Source: Bradyrhizobium neotropicale (GTDB lineage Bacteria > Pseudomonadota > Alphaproteobacteria > Rhizobiales > Xanthobacteraceae). From it: 39,524 nucleotides of DNA. The stretch is from NCBI RefSeq assembly GCF_001641695.1, contig NZ_LSEF01000098.1, forward strand, positions 40,789 through 80,312, written 5' to 3'. The position numbers and the translations under genes were made by a program. Below the pieces are notes generated by a model. That model saw only the letters and a program-made list of their open reading frames with translations. It was not told where the DNA came from and searched no databases. Below, one piece after another: positions 1 through 8,150 of this stretch (positions are counted from its first letter, which is position 1; each line of letters begins with the position of its first letter).

Positions 1-1613
1 GGCTCGGCGAGCTCGCCGGCGGCTACCTCGACGACTGTGCGCGCCTCGCCGACCGGCATACGCCGGTGCTGCACCAGCGCGACAAGTTCGGCCGCGATGT
101 GCAGTGGATCGAATATCATCCGGCCTATCGCGAGCTGGAGAAGGCGGCCTTCGGCGAGTTCGGCATTCATGCGCTCTCGATCCGCAAGGGCATCATGGGC
201 TGGCCGGACAAATACCCGGTGGTGGCGAAACACGCCTTCACCTTCCTGTTCAACCAGACCGAATTCGGCATGGGCTGCCCGATCAATGTGACCGACGGTT
301 GCGCAAAACTGCTCGCGAATTTCGGCAGCGAGGCGCTGAAGGAAAAGTATCTCGACGGCCTCACGCAGACCGACATGAGCAAGCTGACGCAGGGCGGCCA
401 GTTCATGACCGAGAAGGAGGGCGGCTCCGACGTCGGCACGCTGACCACGCGCGCAATACAGGACGGCGACCACTGGCGGCTCTATGGCGAGAAATGGTTC
501 TGCTCGAATGCGGACGCGAAAGTCGTGATGCTGCTGGCGCGTCCCGAAGGCGCCGGGCCCGGCACGCGCGGCGTCGGCCTGTTCCTGATGCCGCGCTTCC
601 TCGATGATGGCTCGCAGAACCATTACCGGATCGCGCGGCTGAAGGACAAGCTCGGGACACGTTCGATGGCCTCGGGCGAGATCAAGCTCGAAGGCGCGAT
701 CGCCTATGCCGTCGGCAAGCTCGATCGCGGCTTCGTGCAGATGGCCGAGATGGTGAACTCCTCGCGGCTGTCGAACGGCGTCAAGTCGACCGCCTTGATG
801 CGCCGCGCCTATCATGACGCGATGACGGTCGCGAAGAACCGCGTGGTGTTCGGCAATCGCATCATCGACCTGCCGCTCGGACGGCGGCAGATGCTGAAGA
901 TCATGCTGCCGGTCGAACAGGCGCTGTCGATGAGCTTCCTCACCGCCGACGCACTCGACCGCGCGGAAGCGGGCAGCCAGGATGCCGCGGCGCTGCTGCG
1001 CATCCTCACCCCGACGCTGAAATTCCGGGCCACGCGCGATGCCCGCAAGGTGTGCGGCGATGCGCTCGAGATGCGCGGCGGCATCGGCTATATCGAGGAA
1101 TTCGCCACCGCCCGGCTGCTGCGCGATGCGCATCTCGGCTCGATCTGGGAAGGCACCGGCAACATCGTCGCGATCGATGCACTCAAGCGCGCGGTCGGCC
1201 GCCACGGCGCCGAATCCGCGCTCGCCGCCGATCTGCATGCCCGGCTCGACGACAGCGCCTCCGTGCCTCAGGCCTGGCGTGACCGGCTACGCGACCTCAC
1301 CGATCGCGCCGTCGGTTTCGCGCGCGAGGTCGCGAGCAAGGTCGACAACGAAGCCGACGCGCGGCGTGCGACGAGCCTGCTCTATCATGTCGCAAGCGCA
1401 GTGGCGCTCGCCTGGGAAGCGCATCGCATCCATGAGATGCGCGGCGATGCGCGCCGGCTCTTGCTCTCGCGGCTGGTGATCGATCACCGGGTGTCGCCGA
1501 GCGATCCGTTCCGGCTCACGGAAAATGCCACGCAGCAGAAGATAGCTGCGCTGCTGCTAGGTGATCGTGCTGCCGGCATGAGCGAGGTTGGCGAACTGGT
1601 TCTGGCAGCGTAG
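1..1613 (+). CDS. AidB-like acyl-CoA dehydrogenase, 5' end cut by the window edge
   Basis: FAD-dependent acyl-CoA dehydrogenase of the AidB / isovaleryl-CoA dehydrogenase-like branch. The frame is open from base 3 with no stop upstream, so the gene begins outside the window; by comparison with AidB (about 541 aa) roughly 50 N-terminal residues are missing. About 536 residues are visible. The flavin/substrate signature MTEKEGGSDVG lies near nt 405-437, and the C-terminal GGIGYIEE and IWEGTGN motifs, which carry the usual catalytic-base region, lie near nt 1078-1165. The extended helical C-terminus after IWEGT is typical of AidB rather than of short-chain enzymes. The true substrate of AidB proteins is uncertain; a role in alkylation protection is known for E. 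coli AidB but cannot be inferred here. A zinc alcohol dehydrogenase follows 46 nt downstream and may be co-transcribed. Confidence 0.93.
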   Translation, partial: LGELAGGYLDDCARLADRHTPVLHQRDKFGRDVQWIEYHPAYRELEKAAFGEFGIHALSIRKGIMGWPDKYPVVAKHAFTFLFNQTEFGMGCPINVTDGCAKLLANFGSEALKEKYLDGLTQTDMSKLTQGGQFMTEKEGGSDVGTLTTRAIQDGDHWRLYGEKWFCSNADAKVVMLLARPEGAGPGTRGVGLFLMPRFLDDGSQNHYRIARLKDKLGTRSMASGEIKLEGAIAYAVGKLDRGFVQMAEMVNSSRLSNGVKSTALMRRAYHDAMTVAKNRVVFGNRIIDLPLGRRQMLKIMLPVEQALSMSFLTADALDRAEAGSQDAAALLRILTPTLKFRATRDARKVCGDALEMRGGIGYIEEFATARLLRDAHLGSIWEGTGNIVAIDALKRAVGRHGAESALAADLHARLDDSASVPQAWRDRLRDLTDRAVGFAREVASKVDNEADARRATSLLYHVASAVALAWEAHRIHEMRGDARRLLLSRLVIDHRVSPSDPFRLTENATQQKIAALLLGDRAAGMSEVGELVLAA

Positions 1614-1659
1614 GCTGCGCTTTACGATCAAACCAAAGAAAAGCGATAGGGAGTGCTCG

Positions 1660-2748
1660 ATGAAGGCCGCCGTCCTCTATGAAGTGAACCAGCCGCTCGT
1701 CATCGAGGATGTCAGCCTGCCGAAGCCAGGCCCGCGTGAGGTCTTGATCCGCACAGCCGTTGCCGGTCTCTGCCACTCCGATCTGCACTTCATGGAGGGC
1801 CTCTATCCGCATCCGCTGCCCGCGGTGCTCGGCCACGAGTCCGCCGGTGTGGTCGAGCAGGTCGGCTCCGACGTCACTTATGTGAAGCCGGGGGACCATG
1901 TCGTCACCTGCCTCTCGGTGTTCTGCGGCACCTGCGACAACTGCACGACCGGCCGCACCGTGCTCTGCACCGACACCACGGTGAAGATGCTGCCCGGCGC
2001 CTCCAACCGCATGCAATGGTCGAAGCCGGAGAAGCTGCACCAGTTCCTCAATCTCTCGTCCTTCGCCGAGCAGATGCTGGTGCACGAAAATGCGATCGTC
2101 AAAATCCGCAAGGAGATGCCGCTCGATCTTGCCGCGCTGATCGGCTGCGGTGTCATCACCGGTTATGGCGCGGTTGTGAACACGGCGAAGGTGACGGCCG
2201 GCGAGACCGTGGCGGTGATCGGCTGCGGCGGCGTCGGCATGGCGGCGATCAACGGAGCGCAGATCGCGGGCGCCGGCCGCATCATCGCCATCGACACCAA
2301 TCCGGCAAAGCTGCAGCTTGCGACCAAGCTGGGCGCGACCGACATCATCAATCCGGCCGACGGCGACGTCGTGAAGCAGGTCCGCGATCTCACCAATGGC
2401 GGCGTGCATCATTCCTTCGAGGTGCTCGGCCGCAAGGAGACCGCCGAGCAGGCCTTCGGCATGCTCGCCGCGGGCGGCACTGCCACCATCGTCGGCATGA
2501 TCCCGTTCGGGCAGAAGATCGAGCTGCACGGCTTCGACTTCCTGCGCGAACGCAAGATCCAGGGCTCGTCGATGGGCTCGAACCATTTCCGTGTCGACAT
2601 GCCCCGGCTGGTCGATTTCTACCTGCGCGGCCGGCTGCATCTGGAGGACTGGATCTCGGCCAAGCTGAAGCTGTCGGAGATCAACGAGGGCTTTGCCAAC
2701 ATGAAGGCGGGCAAGACGCTGCGCAGCGTGATCGTGTTTGATAGCTAG
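1660..2748 (+). CDS. Zinc-dependent alcohol dehydrogenase (MDR family)
   Basis: A 362-residue medium-chain dehydrogenase/reductase, expected to oxidise an alcohol to an aldehyde with NAD+ in the cytoplasm. Catalytic zinc ligands are visible as C38 (GLCHSD), H59 with E60 (GHES) and C163 (IGCGV). A structural zinc lobe is present with C89, C92, C95 and C103. The Rossmann glycine motif GCGGVG is at 188-193, and D212 at the end of the next strand favours NAD over NADP. A longer in-frame start exists at 1588, but it lies inside the preceding gene. ATG 1660 has an AGGGAG ribosome binding site about 6 nt upstream and gives the standard N-terminus MKAAVLYE. The class III-like features (Cys-rich lobe, long substrate domain) leave the substrate open. 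It sits 46 nt after the acyl-CoA dehydrogenase on the same strand. Confidence 0.93.
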   Translation: MKAAVLYEVNQPLVIEDVSLPKPGPREVLIRTAVAGLCHSDLHFMEGLYPHPLPAVLGHESAGVVEQVGSDVTYVKPGDHVVTCLSVFCGTCDNCTTGRTVLCTDTTVKMLPGASNRMQWSKPEKLHQFLNLSSFAEQMLVHENAIVKIRKEMPLDLAALIGCGVITGYGAVVNTAKVTAGETVAVIGCGGVGMAAINGAQIAGAGRIIAIDTNPAKLQLATKLGATDIINPADGDVVKQVRDLTNGGVHHSFEVLGRKETAEQAFGMLAAGGTATIVGMIPFGQKIELHGFDFLRERKIQGSSMGSNHFRVDMPRLVDFYLRGRLHLEDWISAKLKLSEINEGFANMKAGKTLRSVIVFDS

Positions 2749-2890
2749 CTGGCGGTCGTGCCGAGGACCGAGGCTTGGTCGCGTCCGGTCTCAGTGCCCC
2801 GGTACACTTCGATCGATAGCGAATTATTGTCGTGCCGGCGAATGCTAGGTTGGCCAGGCATCGGCGTAAGCCGATGGCTGGCGGGGCGGC

Positions 2891-3505
2891 ATGGCTGCAA
2901 CAATCGACGTCTACTACGATTTCAGGTCCCCTTACGCCTATTTTGCCGCCCATCGAATCCGCGATCGGGAGATCGCGGGCCACTCGTGGCGGTGGTGTCC
3001 GGTTTCCATCGACTTGCTGCTCAATCTCCAGGCCGGTCGCGAGCCCTTCGCCCCTTACTCCGATCCGCTGTCGGCGCCGAAGCGGGCGCATTTGATCGCG
3101 GATGTCCGGCGTCTGGCGGCTTACCACGATCTGCCTTTGCGTCCGCCACGGCCGGCCCGTCCCAACTCGGTCCCGGCGCTGTGTCTGGCGGCGCTCATCG
3201 ACGAGTCCGCGCGCGCGGTGTTCACCATGTCCGTGTTTGACGCGCTCTGGCGCGACCAGCAGGACATCGCCGATCCCGAAGTGCTTGCCGCCTGCCTGAT
3301 GCGCACGGCCGCGAGCGGTGACCTCGTATCGCGTGCGTTCACAGCGCCGGCACGCCTGCGTCTCGCGGAGCAAACAAAGGAAGCTTATGCGCGCGGGATC
3401 TTTGGCGTGCCGAGCTTTGCTGTCGGCACCGACATCTTCTTCGGCAACGACCGGCTGGACTTGTTGCGCTGGACGCTCGAACGGCAGATTCAATCTGCCT
3501 CCTAG
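2891..3505 (+). CDS. 2-hydroxychromene-2-carboxylate isomerase-like protein (DsbA/kappa-GST fold)
   Basis: A 204-residue protein of the HCCA isomerase / kappa-class glutathione transferase family, which uses glutathione as cofactor in naphthalene-type aromatic catabolism. The N-terminus has the YYDFRSPYAYFA motif, with S13 at the position of the conserved glutathione-activating Ser. The C-terminal part carries the cis-Pro loop GVPSFAVG (about residues 172-179) and the family signature FFGNDRL. The inserted helical domain between them is of normal size. There is no CxxC, so this is not a disulphide oxidoreductase. The start at 2891 matches the family N-terminus although the upstream ribosome binding site is weak (GGGGCGGC). 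The 142 nt before it show no gene. The true substrate in this organism is unknown; nearby genes do not encode a naphthalene pathway. Confidence 0.85.
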   Translation: MAATIDVYYDFRSPYAYFAAHRIRDREIAGHSWRWCPVSIDLLLNLQAGREPFAPYSDPLSAPKRAHLIADVRRLAAYHDLPLRPPRPARPNSVPALCLAALIDESARAVFTMSVFDALWRDQQDIADPEVLAACLMRTAASGDLVSRAFTAPARLRLAEQTKEAYARGIFGVPSFAVGTDIFFGNDRLDLLRWTLERQIQSAS

Positions 3506-3508
3506 GCC

Positions 3509-3862
3509 TCAGCGCGACACGTGCGCGGACACCGCGAGCCACTTGCCGTTCTTCTTGGCCCAGCAATCGGTGTAACGGCCGGTGGCCTGCTGGCCGTCCG
3601 CCGTGGTGTAGCTGGTCGCCCCGTGGATGATGGCGAAGTCGCCCATGATGCGGATGATGACATCGCGTTCTCTGAGATTTCGGATCGCGATCGGCCGTGC
3701 CGTCTGTTCCAGGAAGGCCGCGCGATCGACCAGGGTCTTGTCGGGATTGGAGCAATAGAAATCCGGCGCCAGGATCTCGTCGAAGCGCCTGACGTCGCAG
3801 TTCTGCACCGACGCGACATAGTCGCGGTTGAGTGCGGTGAGCTCTTCCATGTCCTGGCTCAT
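3509..3862 (-). CDS. NTF2-like (SnoaL/DUF4440-type) protein
   Basis: A 117-residue cone-fold protein. The helical start (MSQDMEELTALNRDYVASV), the mid-chain F-P-x-C-x-NP-like segment DFYCSNPDKTLVDRAAFLE and the C-terminal strands ending in GRYTDCWAKKNGKWLAVSAH are typical of DUF4440/SnoaL proteins. These are often small-molecule binding or isomerase domains, but no function can be assigned. The frame is open upstream to 4021, but ATG 3862 is preceded by AGAAGGGAAGG at good spacing and gives the expected N-terminus; the upstream extension looks non-coding. It lies downstream of the amidase on the same strand, and its end almost touches the end of the convergent isomerase-like gene (3 nt apart). 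Confidence 0.8.
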   Translation of the reverse strand: MSQDMEELTALNRDYVASVQNCDVRRFDEILAPDFYCSNPDKTLVDRAAFLEQTARPIAIRNLRERDVIIRIMGDFAIIHGATSYTTADGQQATGRYTDCWAKKNGKWLAVSAHVSR

Positions 3863-3980
3863 GACATTTCCTTCCCTTCTGGTCATTCCGGGGCGAGCGA
3901 CGTGCGAAACCTGGAGTCTCGAAGTCGTCGGCGAGATTCGCTTGATGACGGACAAAGAGCATGTCTGATCGTAACTATGC

Positions 3981-3996
3981 TTCGGTTTAGACCGAA
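3981..3996. promoter_or_regulatory. Short inverted repeat between amidase and NTF2-like gene
   Basis: Arms TTCGGT and ACCGAA are separated by TTAG. They lie in the 148-nt gap after the amidase stop and upstream of the NTF2-like gene. This could be an operator for the NTF2-like gene or a weak terminator; there is no T-tract, so neither is certain. Confidence 0.3.
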
Positions 3997-4010
3997 ACGA
4001 TGAGTTCCAT

Positions 4011-5483
4011 TCAGTCATCAAACAAAGGCGGCGGTGTGAAGCCGCCGAATTCGCGCTCGATCAGCTCGGCGAGCTTGAGCGGCGTGCGGTCCTCCAGCCA
4101 CGGGCCGACGATCTGGACGCCGATCGGCAGGCCGTCGGGCGCGAAGCCGGTGGGGAGTGCGGTCGAGGGCAGGCCGGGCAGGGTGGCGATGCCGGGCCAG
4201 GCGAGCTGATCCGGATAGACGTACTCCTTGCCGTCGATCTTGATCCGCCGCTTTTCCTGCTCAGGCGAATGATCGTGCGGATAGGCCGGCGTCGGCATGA
4301 CCGGGCAGATCACCGCATCGAAGACCTTGAACAGCTCGCGCCATTGCGCGCGCAGCCGGGCGCGTCCGCCATTGGCCATGACCCAATCGCGATGGCTGAG
4401 CGCGATGCCGCGCAGCCGCTCCGCGGCGAGGCTGTTGTCGCTCTCGGGCAGCGCGGCCGCGGCTGCCTTGGCGCCGGCATAGATGTCGGGCGCGAAGGTC
4501 GCGCCCAGGAACGACATCAGCATGCGCATATAGAGCCGCGACGACGCCGCGAAATCCGGAAGCAGCGGACTGTTCCGCTCAATCCTGACTCCGGCCTTGG
4601 CGAGGTTGTCGGTGAGCGCGTTGATGGTCCCGCGTACGGCGGTATCGGTCGGCAGCACCGGATCGGTGTCGATGACCAGCACTCGGAAATCCCTGAGTGC
4701 GTTGTGCCGCGGGGCCGGCAGGTCGAGCCGGTAGGCTTGGCCCGCGTCGATCGGATCGGGCCCGGCCATCACGTCGAGCAGCAGCGAGAGATCGGCGGCG
4801 CTGCGCGCCATCGGGCCGATCACCGAAAGGTCGCGCTCGAACGGCAGGGGCGGCAGCGGCGGCGGGGTGTGGCCGCGCATCGCGACCAGGCCGAAGGTCG
4901 GCTTGTGCGCATAGACCCCGCAGTGGAAGGCCGGCACGCGCAGCGAGCCGCCGATGTCGGAGCCGATCGACAGCGGGCCATAGCCCGCGGCAAGTGCTGC
5001 TGACGATCCGCCGGACGATCCGCCGGGCGTGCGGCCGAGATCGTAAGGGTTATTGGTGGTGCCGTAGATGTCGTTGTAGCTCTGCCAGTCGCCGAGGCCG
5101 AGCGGGACGTTGGTCTTGCCGAGGATCACGGTGCCTGCGTCCTTTACCCGCGTGATCGGCAGGGCGTCTTCCTTGGCGATGAAATCCTTCTGCGCGGGAA
5201 TGCCCCAGGTCGTCGGCAGGCCGGCGATGTTGTAGGATTCCTTCACCGTCATTGGCAGGCCGAGCAGCGGCTTGCGCTCGCCGCGCGCCAGCGCCGCGTC
5301 CGCCTCGCACGCCGCAGTGAGCGCGCGGTCGAAATCCCTAACGCAGATCGCGTTGACCTTGGCGTCGTGACGTTCGATGCGGTCGATTGCGTCCTGCGTG
5401 AGCTCGACCGAGGAGACCTTCCTTGCGGTCAATGCCGCCGTCAGTTCGACCGCGCTCTTGAAGCTCCATTCCGATTTGGCCAC
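4011..5483 (-). CDS. Amidase (amidase-signature family)
   Basis: A 490-residue amidase-signature hydrolase that cleaves an amide to acid and ammonia through a Ser-cisSer-Lys triad. The triad is visible: K81 in MTVKES, S157 in the GGSSGGSS run, and the nucleophile S180 in GSDIGGSLRVPA. Length and motif order are normal. Of the subtypes, the general AS amidases (indoleacetamide/aryl-amide type) fit better than GatA, since no GatB or GatC is nearby. The start is GTG at 5483 with AGGAG 8 nt upstream. The protein lacks a signal peptide. It is transcribed away from mbfA's 3' end on the same strand, with a palindromic element between them. Substrate not predictable. Confidence 0.93.
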   Translation of the reverse strand: MAKSEWSFKSAVELTAALTARKVSSVELTQDAIDRIERHDAKVNAICVRDFDRALTAACEADAALARGERKPLLGLPMTVKESYNIAGLPTTWGIPAQKDFIAKEDALPITRVKDAGTVILGKTNVPLGLGDWQSYNDIYGTTNNPYDLGRTPGGSSGGSSAALAAGYGPLSIGSDIGGSLRVPAFHCGVYAHKPTFGLVAMRGHTPPPLPPLPFERDLSVIGPMARSAADLSLLLDVMAGPDPIDAGQAYRLDLPAPRHNALRDFRVLVIDTDPVLPTDTAVRGTINALTDNLAKAGVRIERNSPLLPDFAASSRLYMRMLMSFLGATFAPDIYAGAKAAAAALPESDNSLAAERLRGIALSHRDWVMANGGRARLRAQWRELFKVFDAVICPVMPTPAYPHDHSPEQEKRRIKIDGKEYVYPDQLAWPGIATLPGLPSTALPTGFAPDGLPIGVQIVGPWLEDRTPLKLAELIEREFGGFTPPPLFDD

Positions 5484-5608
5484 TGCGCTTCTCCTGCTCT
5501 CATTGCGTGAGGGATGATGCGCAGGTTGACCAAATGCCGCAACCTCCGTTTGACGGCGATTGCTATGCTGGCAGGTTGTAACGAAAGTGAGCCAAACAAG
5601 AGATCGCA

Positions 5609-5662
5609 GTCATCGCCCGGCTTGAACATTTGACCGGGCGATGACTTTGACCGGGCGATGAC
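5609..5662. repeat. Intergenic palindrome with a tandemly duplicated right arm
   Basis: GTCATCGCCCGG (5609-5620) pairs exactly with CCGGGCGATGAC (5634-5645). The 17 bp ending in that arm are repeated exactly and directly at 5646-5662, so two alternative hairpins can form. The element begins 11 nt after the mbfA stop codon. Confidence 0.8.
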
Positions 5663-5673
5663 AAAGAGCGGCG

Positions 5674-6645
5674 CTACGCCGCCCCGATCAATATGCCTAC
5701 GCCGAGCACGATCGCGCCGCCGAGCACGATCTGGAACACGGCCTGAAGGAAAGGCGTGTCCATGTAGCGTGCGCGAATGAAGGCAATCGCCCACAATTCG
5801 AAGAACACGACGACGCAGGCGATCGCCGTGGCGATCCAGAATGCGTTGGGCCATGCATCCGGCACGAGATAGGGCATGGTATGGCCGAGCCCGCCAAGCG
5901 TGGTCATCGCCCCGCAGGTGACGCCGCGAAGCCATGGCGAGCCGCGCCCGGTTAGCGAGCCGTCATCGGAGAGCGCCTCCGCAAAGCCCATGCTGATGCC
6001 GGCGCCGATCGAGGCGGCGAGGCCGACCAGAAAGGTCTGCCAGTTCTGGTGGGTGGCGAAGGCGGCCGCGAACAGCGGCGCCAGCGTCGAGACCGAACCG
6101 TCCATCAGGCCGGCGAGGCCTGGCTGCACATATTGCAGCACGAACATCCGCCGCCGCGTGCGGTCTTCCTCGGCGCGCACGTCGGGCTTCAGGATTTGGT
6201 CGGTAAGCGCGACGGCGCGATTCTCGTGGTGCTTCTCCTCCTCGGCGAGATCGCCGAGCAGGCGACGCACGCCGACATCCTCGGCCTGCTCGGCGGCCCG
6301 CGCGTAGAACCGCTCGGCCTCGAGCTCCATGGTCCCGACTTCTTTGCGGATCGTGTCGAGCGGCAGGTTTTTCGTCAGCCAGATCGGACGTCGCCGCAGA
6401 AAACCCTTGACGTCCTCGCGGCGGATCGGCGGCAGATGCGGGCCGAAGCGCTCCTCGTAGAGCTGGAGCAGGCGATGCCGGTGGCCGCGCTCTTCCTCGG
6501 CCATCTCTTCGAAGATCTTTGCCGTGTCCGGGTATCGCTCCCGGAGGTCTTCGGCGAAAGTCATATAGATGCGGCTGTCTTGCTCCTCGGAGGAGATCGC
6601 GACCGCCAGCACCTCGCGCTCGGTCAGATCGGAAAAGTTCTTCAC
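5674..6645 (-). CDS. mbfA: Membrane-bound ferritin MbfA (ferritin-like plus VIT1/CCC1 iron exporter)
   Basis: A 323-residue inner-membrane protein. Residues 1-150 form a ferritin-like four-helix domain with candidate di-iron ligands E20, E51/E52, H55, E107, E136/E137 and H140. Residues about 170-323 form a VIT1/CCC1 transporter domain with about five membrane helices. MbfA of Bradyrhizobium and Agrobacterium exports iron and protects against iron and peroxide stress; its expression is repressed by Irr when iron is low. Here the promoter has the expected iron control element. The start is GTG at 6645 (MKNFSDLTEREVL), which matches known MbfA N-termini; the ATG at 6658 is in another frame. It is the best-recognised gene in the window and also the clearest example of its regulation being readable in the DNA. 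Confidence 0.96.
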   Translation of the reverse strand: MKNFSDLTEREVLAVAISSEEQDSRIYMTFAEDLRERYPDTAKIFEEMAEEERGHRHRLLQLYEERFGPHLPPIRREDVKGFLRRRPIWLTKNLPLDTIRKEVGTMELEAERFYARAAEQAEDVGVRRLLGDLAEEEKHHENRAVALTDQILKPDVRAEEDRTRRRMFVLQYVQPGLAGLMDGSVSTLAPLFAAAFATHQNWQTFLVGLAASIGAGISMGFAEALSDDGSLTGRGSPWLRGVTCGAMTTLGGLGHTMPYLVPDAWPNAFWIATAIACVVVFFELWAIAFIRARYMDTPFLQAVFQIVLGGAIVLGVGILIGAA

Positions 6646-6656
6646 GATGGCCCTGC

Positions 6657-6685
6657 ATATAGTTTAGAACGATTCTAAACTATAT
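6657..6685. promoter_or_regulatory. Iron control element (Irr operator) upstream of mbfA
   Basis: A perfect palindrome: ATATAGTTTAGAA and its exact reverse complement, separated by CGA. The core TTTAGAA-N3-TTCTAAA matches the ICE motif bound by Irr in rhizobia. It starts 12 bp before the GTG start and covers the -10 box, as expected for repression by Irr in low iron. Confidence 0.88.
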
Positions 6686-6709
6686 AGGCCGCGGTAGTTC
6701 CCGGGTCAA
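6679..6709 (-). promoter_or_regulatory. mbfA promoter
   Basis: On the minus strand, TTGACC (6709-6704) is followed after 17 nt by TATATA (6686-6681), a near-consensus housekeeping promoter. The -35 box sits directly against the stop codon of the upstream hydrolase gene. Transcription would start inside the palindrome, leaving a leader of about 30 nt. Confidence 0.7.
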
Positions 6710-6710
6710 A

Positions 6711-7859
6711 TCACGCCGCGCGGACCTTCGACAGGAAGTCGAGCAGCAGCCGGCTCACTTCGCCAGGCTGCTCCTGCTGCACCCAATGGCCGGCGCCGTC
6801 GACGAGGTGGCAGCCGAGCATGTTGGTGCATCCGGTGCCCTGCATCGCTTCGAATACGCCGGGTCGCTGATACGTACCCCAATCCCGCTTGCCCGAAATG
6901 AAGCACGAGGGCACGTCGATGCTGCGGCCGGCGAACAGTTGCAGCTCGTTATTGAAAACACCTGACGTGCCGCAGCGATACCATTGCAGCCCACCCTGGA
7001 ATCCGGTGCGGCCGTATTCGGCGCTGTAATAGGCGAGCTCGCGGTCCGGCAGCCATTGATTGGCGGCGATGGCCGCCGGCGACGGCATCTCCTTCGCCAC
7101 CGTCTCCGCCATGGTCTCGCCAGCGTCCATCACGTAGTACGTCGGCAGCTTTGCGAGCTCACCGGCGGACCACGATCTGAGCGGATAGGGCTTGTTGTCG
7201 ATCCAGTCCGCGCTCTTGTGATGATAATAGGCGCGCAGGAAATCATGCACGCCCTGCGGCGCATGATGCATGTCGGCATTCGCCGCGCGCGTCGAATAGT
7301 ACCATTGATAATGCTTGCGCGGGCGCGGCAGCGCCGCGAGCTCGCGATGCACGGGATCTTCGGCTGCAGGGTTTACCGGCGCGTCGACGGTGTTGAATGG
7401 CAAGGTTGGCGGCCCGCCGAACGGCGCGCTCATCATCGTGACGGAGCGAAACACGTCGGGCCGCACCAGCGCGCACCAGGATGCGACCGGGCTGCCGAAA
7501 TCGTGCCCGACCACGTCGACCTGCCTGTAGCCGAACGCCGCCACCAGCCCGAGTGCGTCACGCACCAGGTTGAAGAGCCGGAACGGCGCGAGATCGCCGT
7601 CATAGTCCGCGGTCCATCCGGTGGTCCGGCCATAGCCGCGCTGGTCCGGCGCGATGACGTGGTAGCCGGCGGCGGCGAGTGTCGGCATGACCTTGCGCCA
7701 GGAGAAGGCCAGCTCGGGGAAGCCGTGCAGCAGCAGGACGCATGGCCGCCCCTTCGTCTCGAAGCCGGCTTCGAGCACATGCATGGAGAGGCCGTTGATG
7801 CCCTCGATGATACGCGGGCGGATGCCGGAGGGCAGGGGGACGTCGGGGAGGGATGCCAT
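6711..7859 (-). CDS. Alpha/beta hydrolase, epoxide hydrolase-like
   Basis: A 382-residue alpha/beta hydrolase resembling soluble epoxide hydrolases. The oxyanion-hole motif HGFPE is at 45-49, the nucleophile is D120 in GHDFGSPVA (Asp rather than Ser, as in epoxide hydrolases and haloalkane dehalogenases), and the catalytic His is probably H358 in GAGHWVQQE. The second strand motif PDQRGYGRT at 71-79 is also typical. The cap domain is longer than usual and contains many Tyr residues (e.g. HYQWYYSTRA), which could supply the ring-opening tyrosines. ATG 7859 is the natural start. The stop lies 2 nt from the mbfA -35 box, so read-through from this gene could reach mbfA. The reaction is likely hydrolysis of an epoxide, but fluoroacetate or haloalkane dehalogenation cannot be excluded. 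Confidence 0.88.
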   Translation of the reverse strand: MASLPDVPLPSGIRPRIIEGINGLSMHVLEAGFETKGRPCVLLLHGFPELAFSWRKVMPTLAAAGYHVIAPDQRGYGRTTGWTADYDGDLAPFRLFNLVRDALGLVAAFGYRQVDVVGHDFGSPVASWCALVRPDVFRSVTMMSAPFGGPPTLPFNTVDAPVNPAAEDPVHRELAALPRPRKHYQWYYSTRAANADMHHAPQGVHDFLRAYYHHKSADWIDNKPYPLRSWSAGELAKLPTYYVMDAGETMAETVAKEMPSPAAIAANQWLPDRELAYYSAEYGRTGFQGGLQWYRCGTSGVFNNELQLFAGRSIDVPSCFISGKRDWGTYQRPGVFEAMQGTGCTNMLGCHLVDGAGHWVQQEQPGEVSRLLLDFLSKVRAA

Positions 7860-7936
7860 GGTGGTTGCCTCGGGCGCGGGCGGAGATGCGCACCATTATG
7901 CCGTGTGTGGCAATCAGCCAACCCGAAAACACGCCT

Positions 7937-8041
7937 GTCATTCCGGGATGCGCCGAAGGCGCAGGCCCGGAATCCATCGGGCCGCAGAACCAGTTGCATC
8001 ATGGATTCCGGGTTCGACGCTGCGCGTCGCCCCGGAATGAC
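7937..8041. repeat. 105-bp intergenic palindromic element, family A
   Basis: Outer arms GTCATTCCGGG and CCCGGAATGAC enclose a second pair, GGAATCCAT and ATGGATTCC. A second copy of the same length is at 15568-15672. It lies in the gap upstream of the hydrolase, next to a family B element. Confidence 0.85.
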
Positions 8042-8044
8042 GTG

Positions 8045-8137
8045 GTAGGGTGGGCAAAGCGAAGCGTGCCCACCAATCCAATGCGATCTTGAGCAAGAAA
8101 GGGTGGGCACGGCGCTGCGCGCCTTTGCCCACCCTAC
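8045..8137. repeat. Intergenic palindromic element, family B
   Basis: Arms GTAGGGTGGGCAAAG and CTTTGCCCACCCTAC with internal GTGCCCACC / GGGTGGGCAC. It starts 13 nt after the acyl-CoA synthetase stop. Related copies are at 16850, 18215 and 19590. Confidence 0.85.
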
Positions 8138-8150
8138 GAATCCGTCGCCG

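Noticed and set aside
5441..5935. A minus-strand frame across the gap between amidase and mbfA
   Set aside because: Arg/His-rich, no start signal, overlaps the known 3' end of mbfA in another frame and crosses a repeat element.
7860..8150. An insertion sequence in the gap between hydrolase and acyl-CoA synthetase
   Set aside because: No transposase frame and no target-site duplication; the gap consists of two short palindromic elements.
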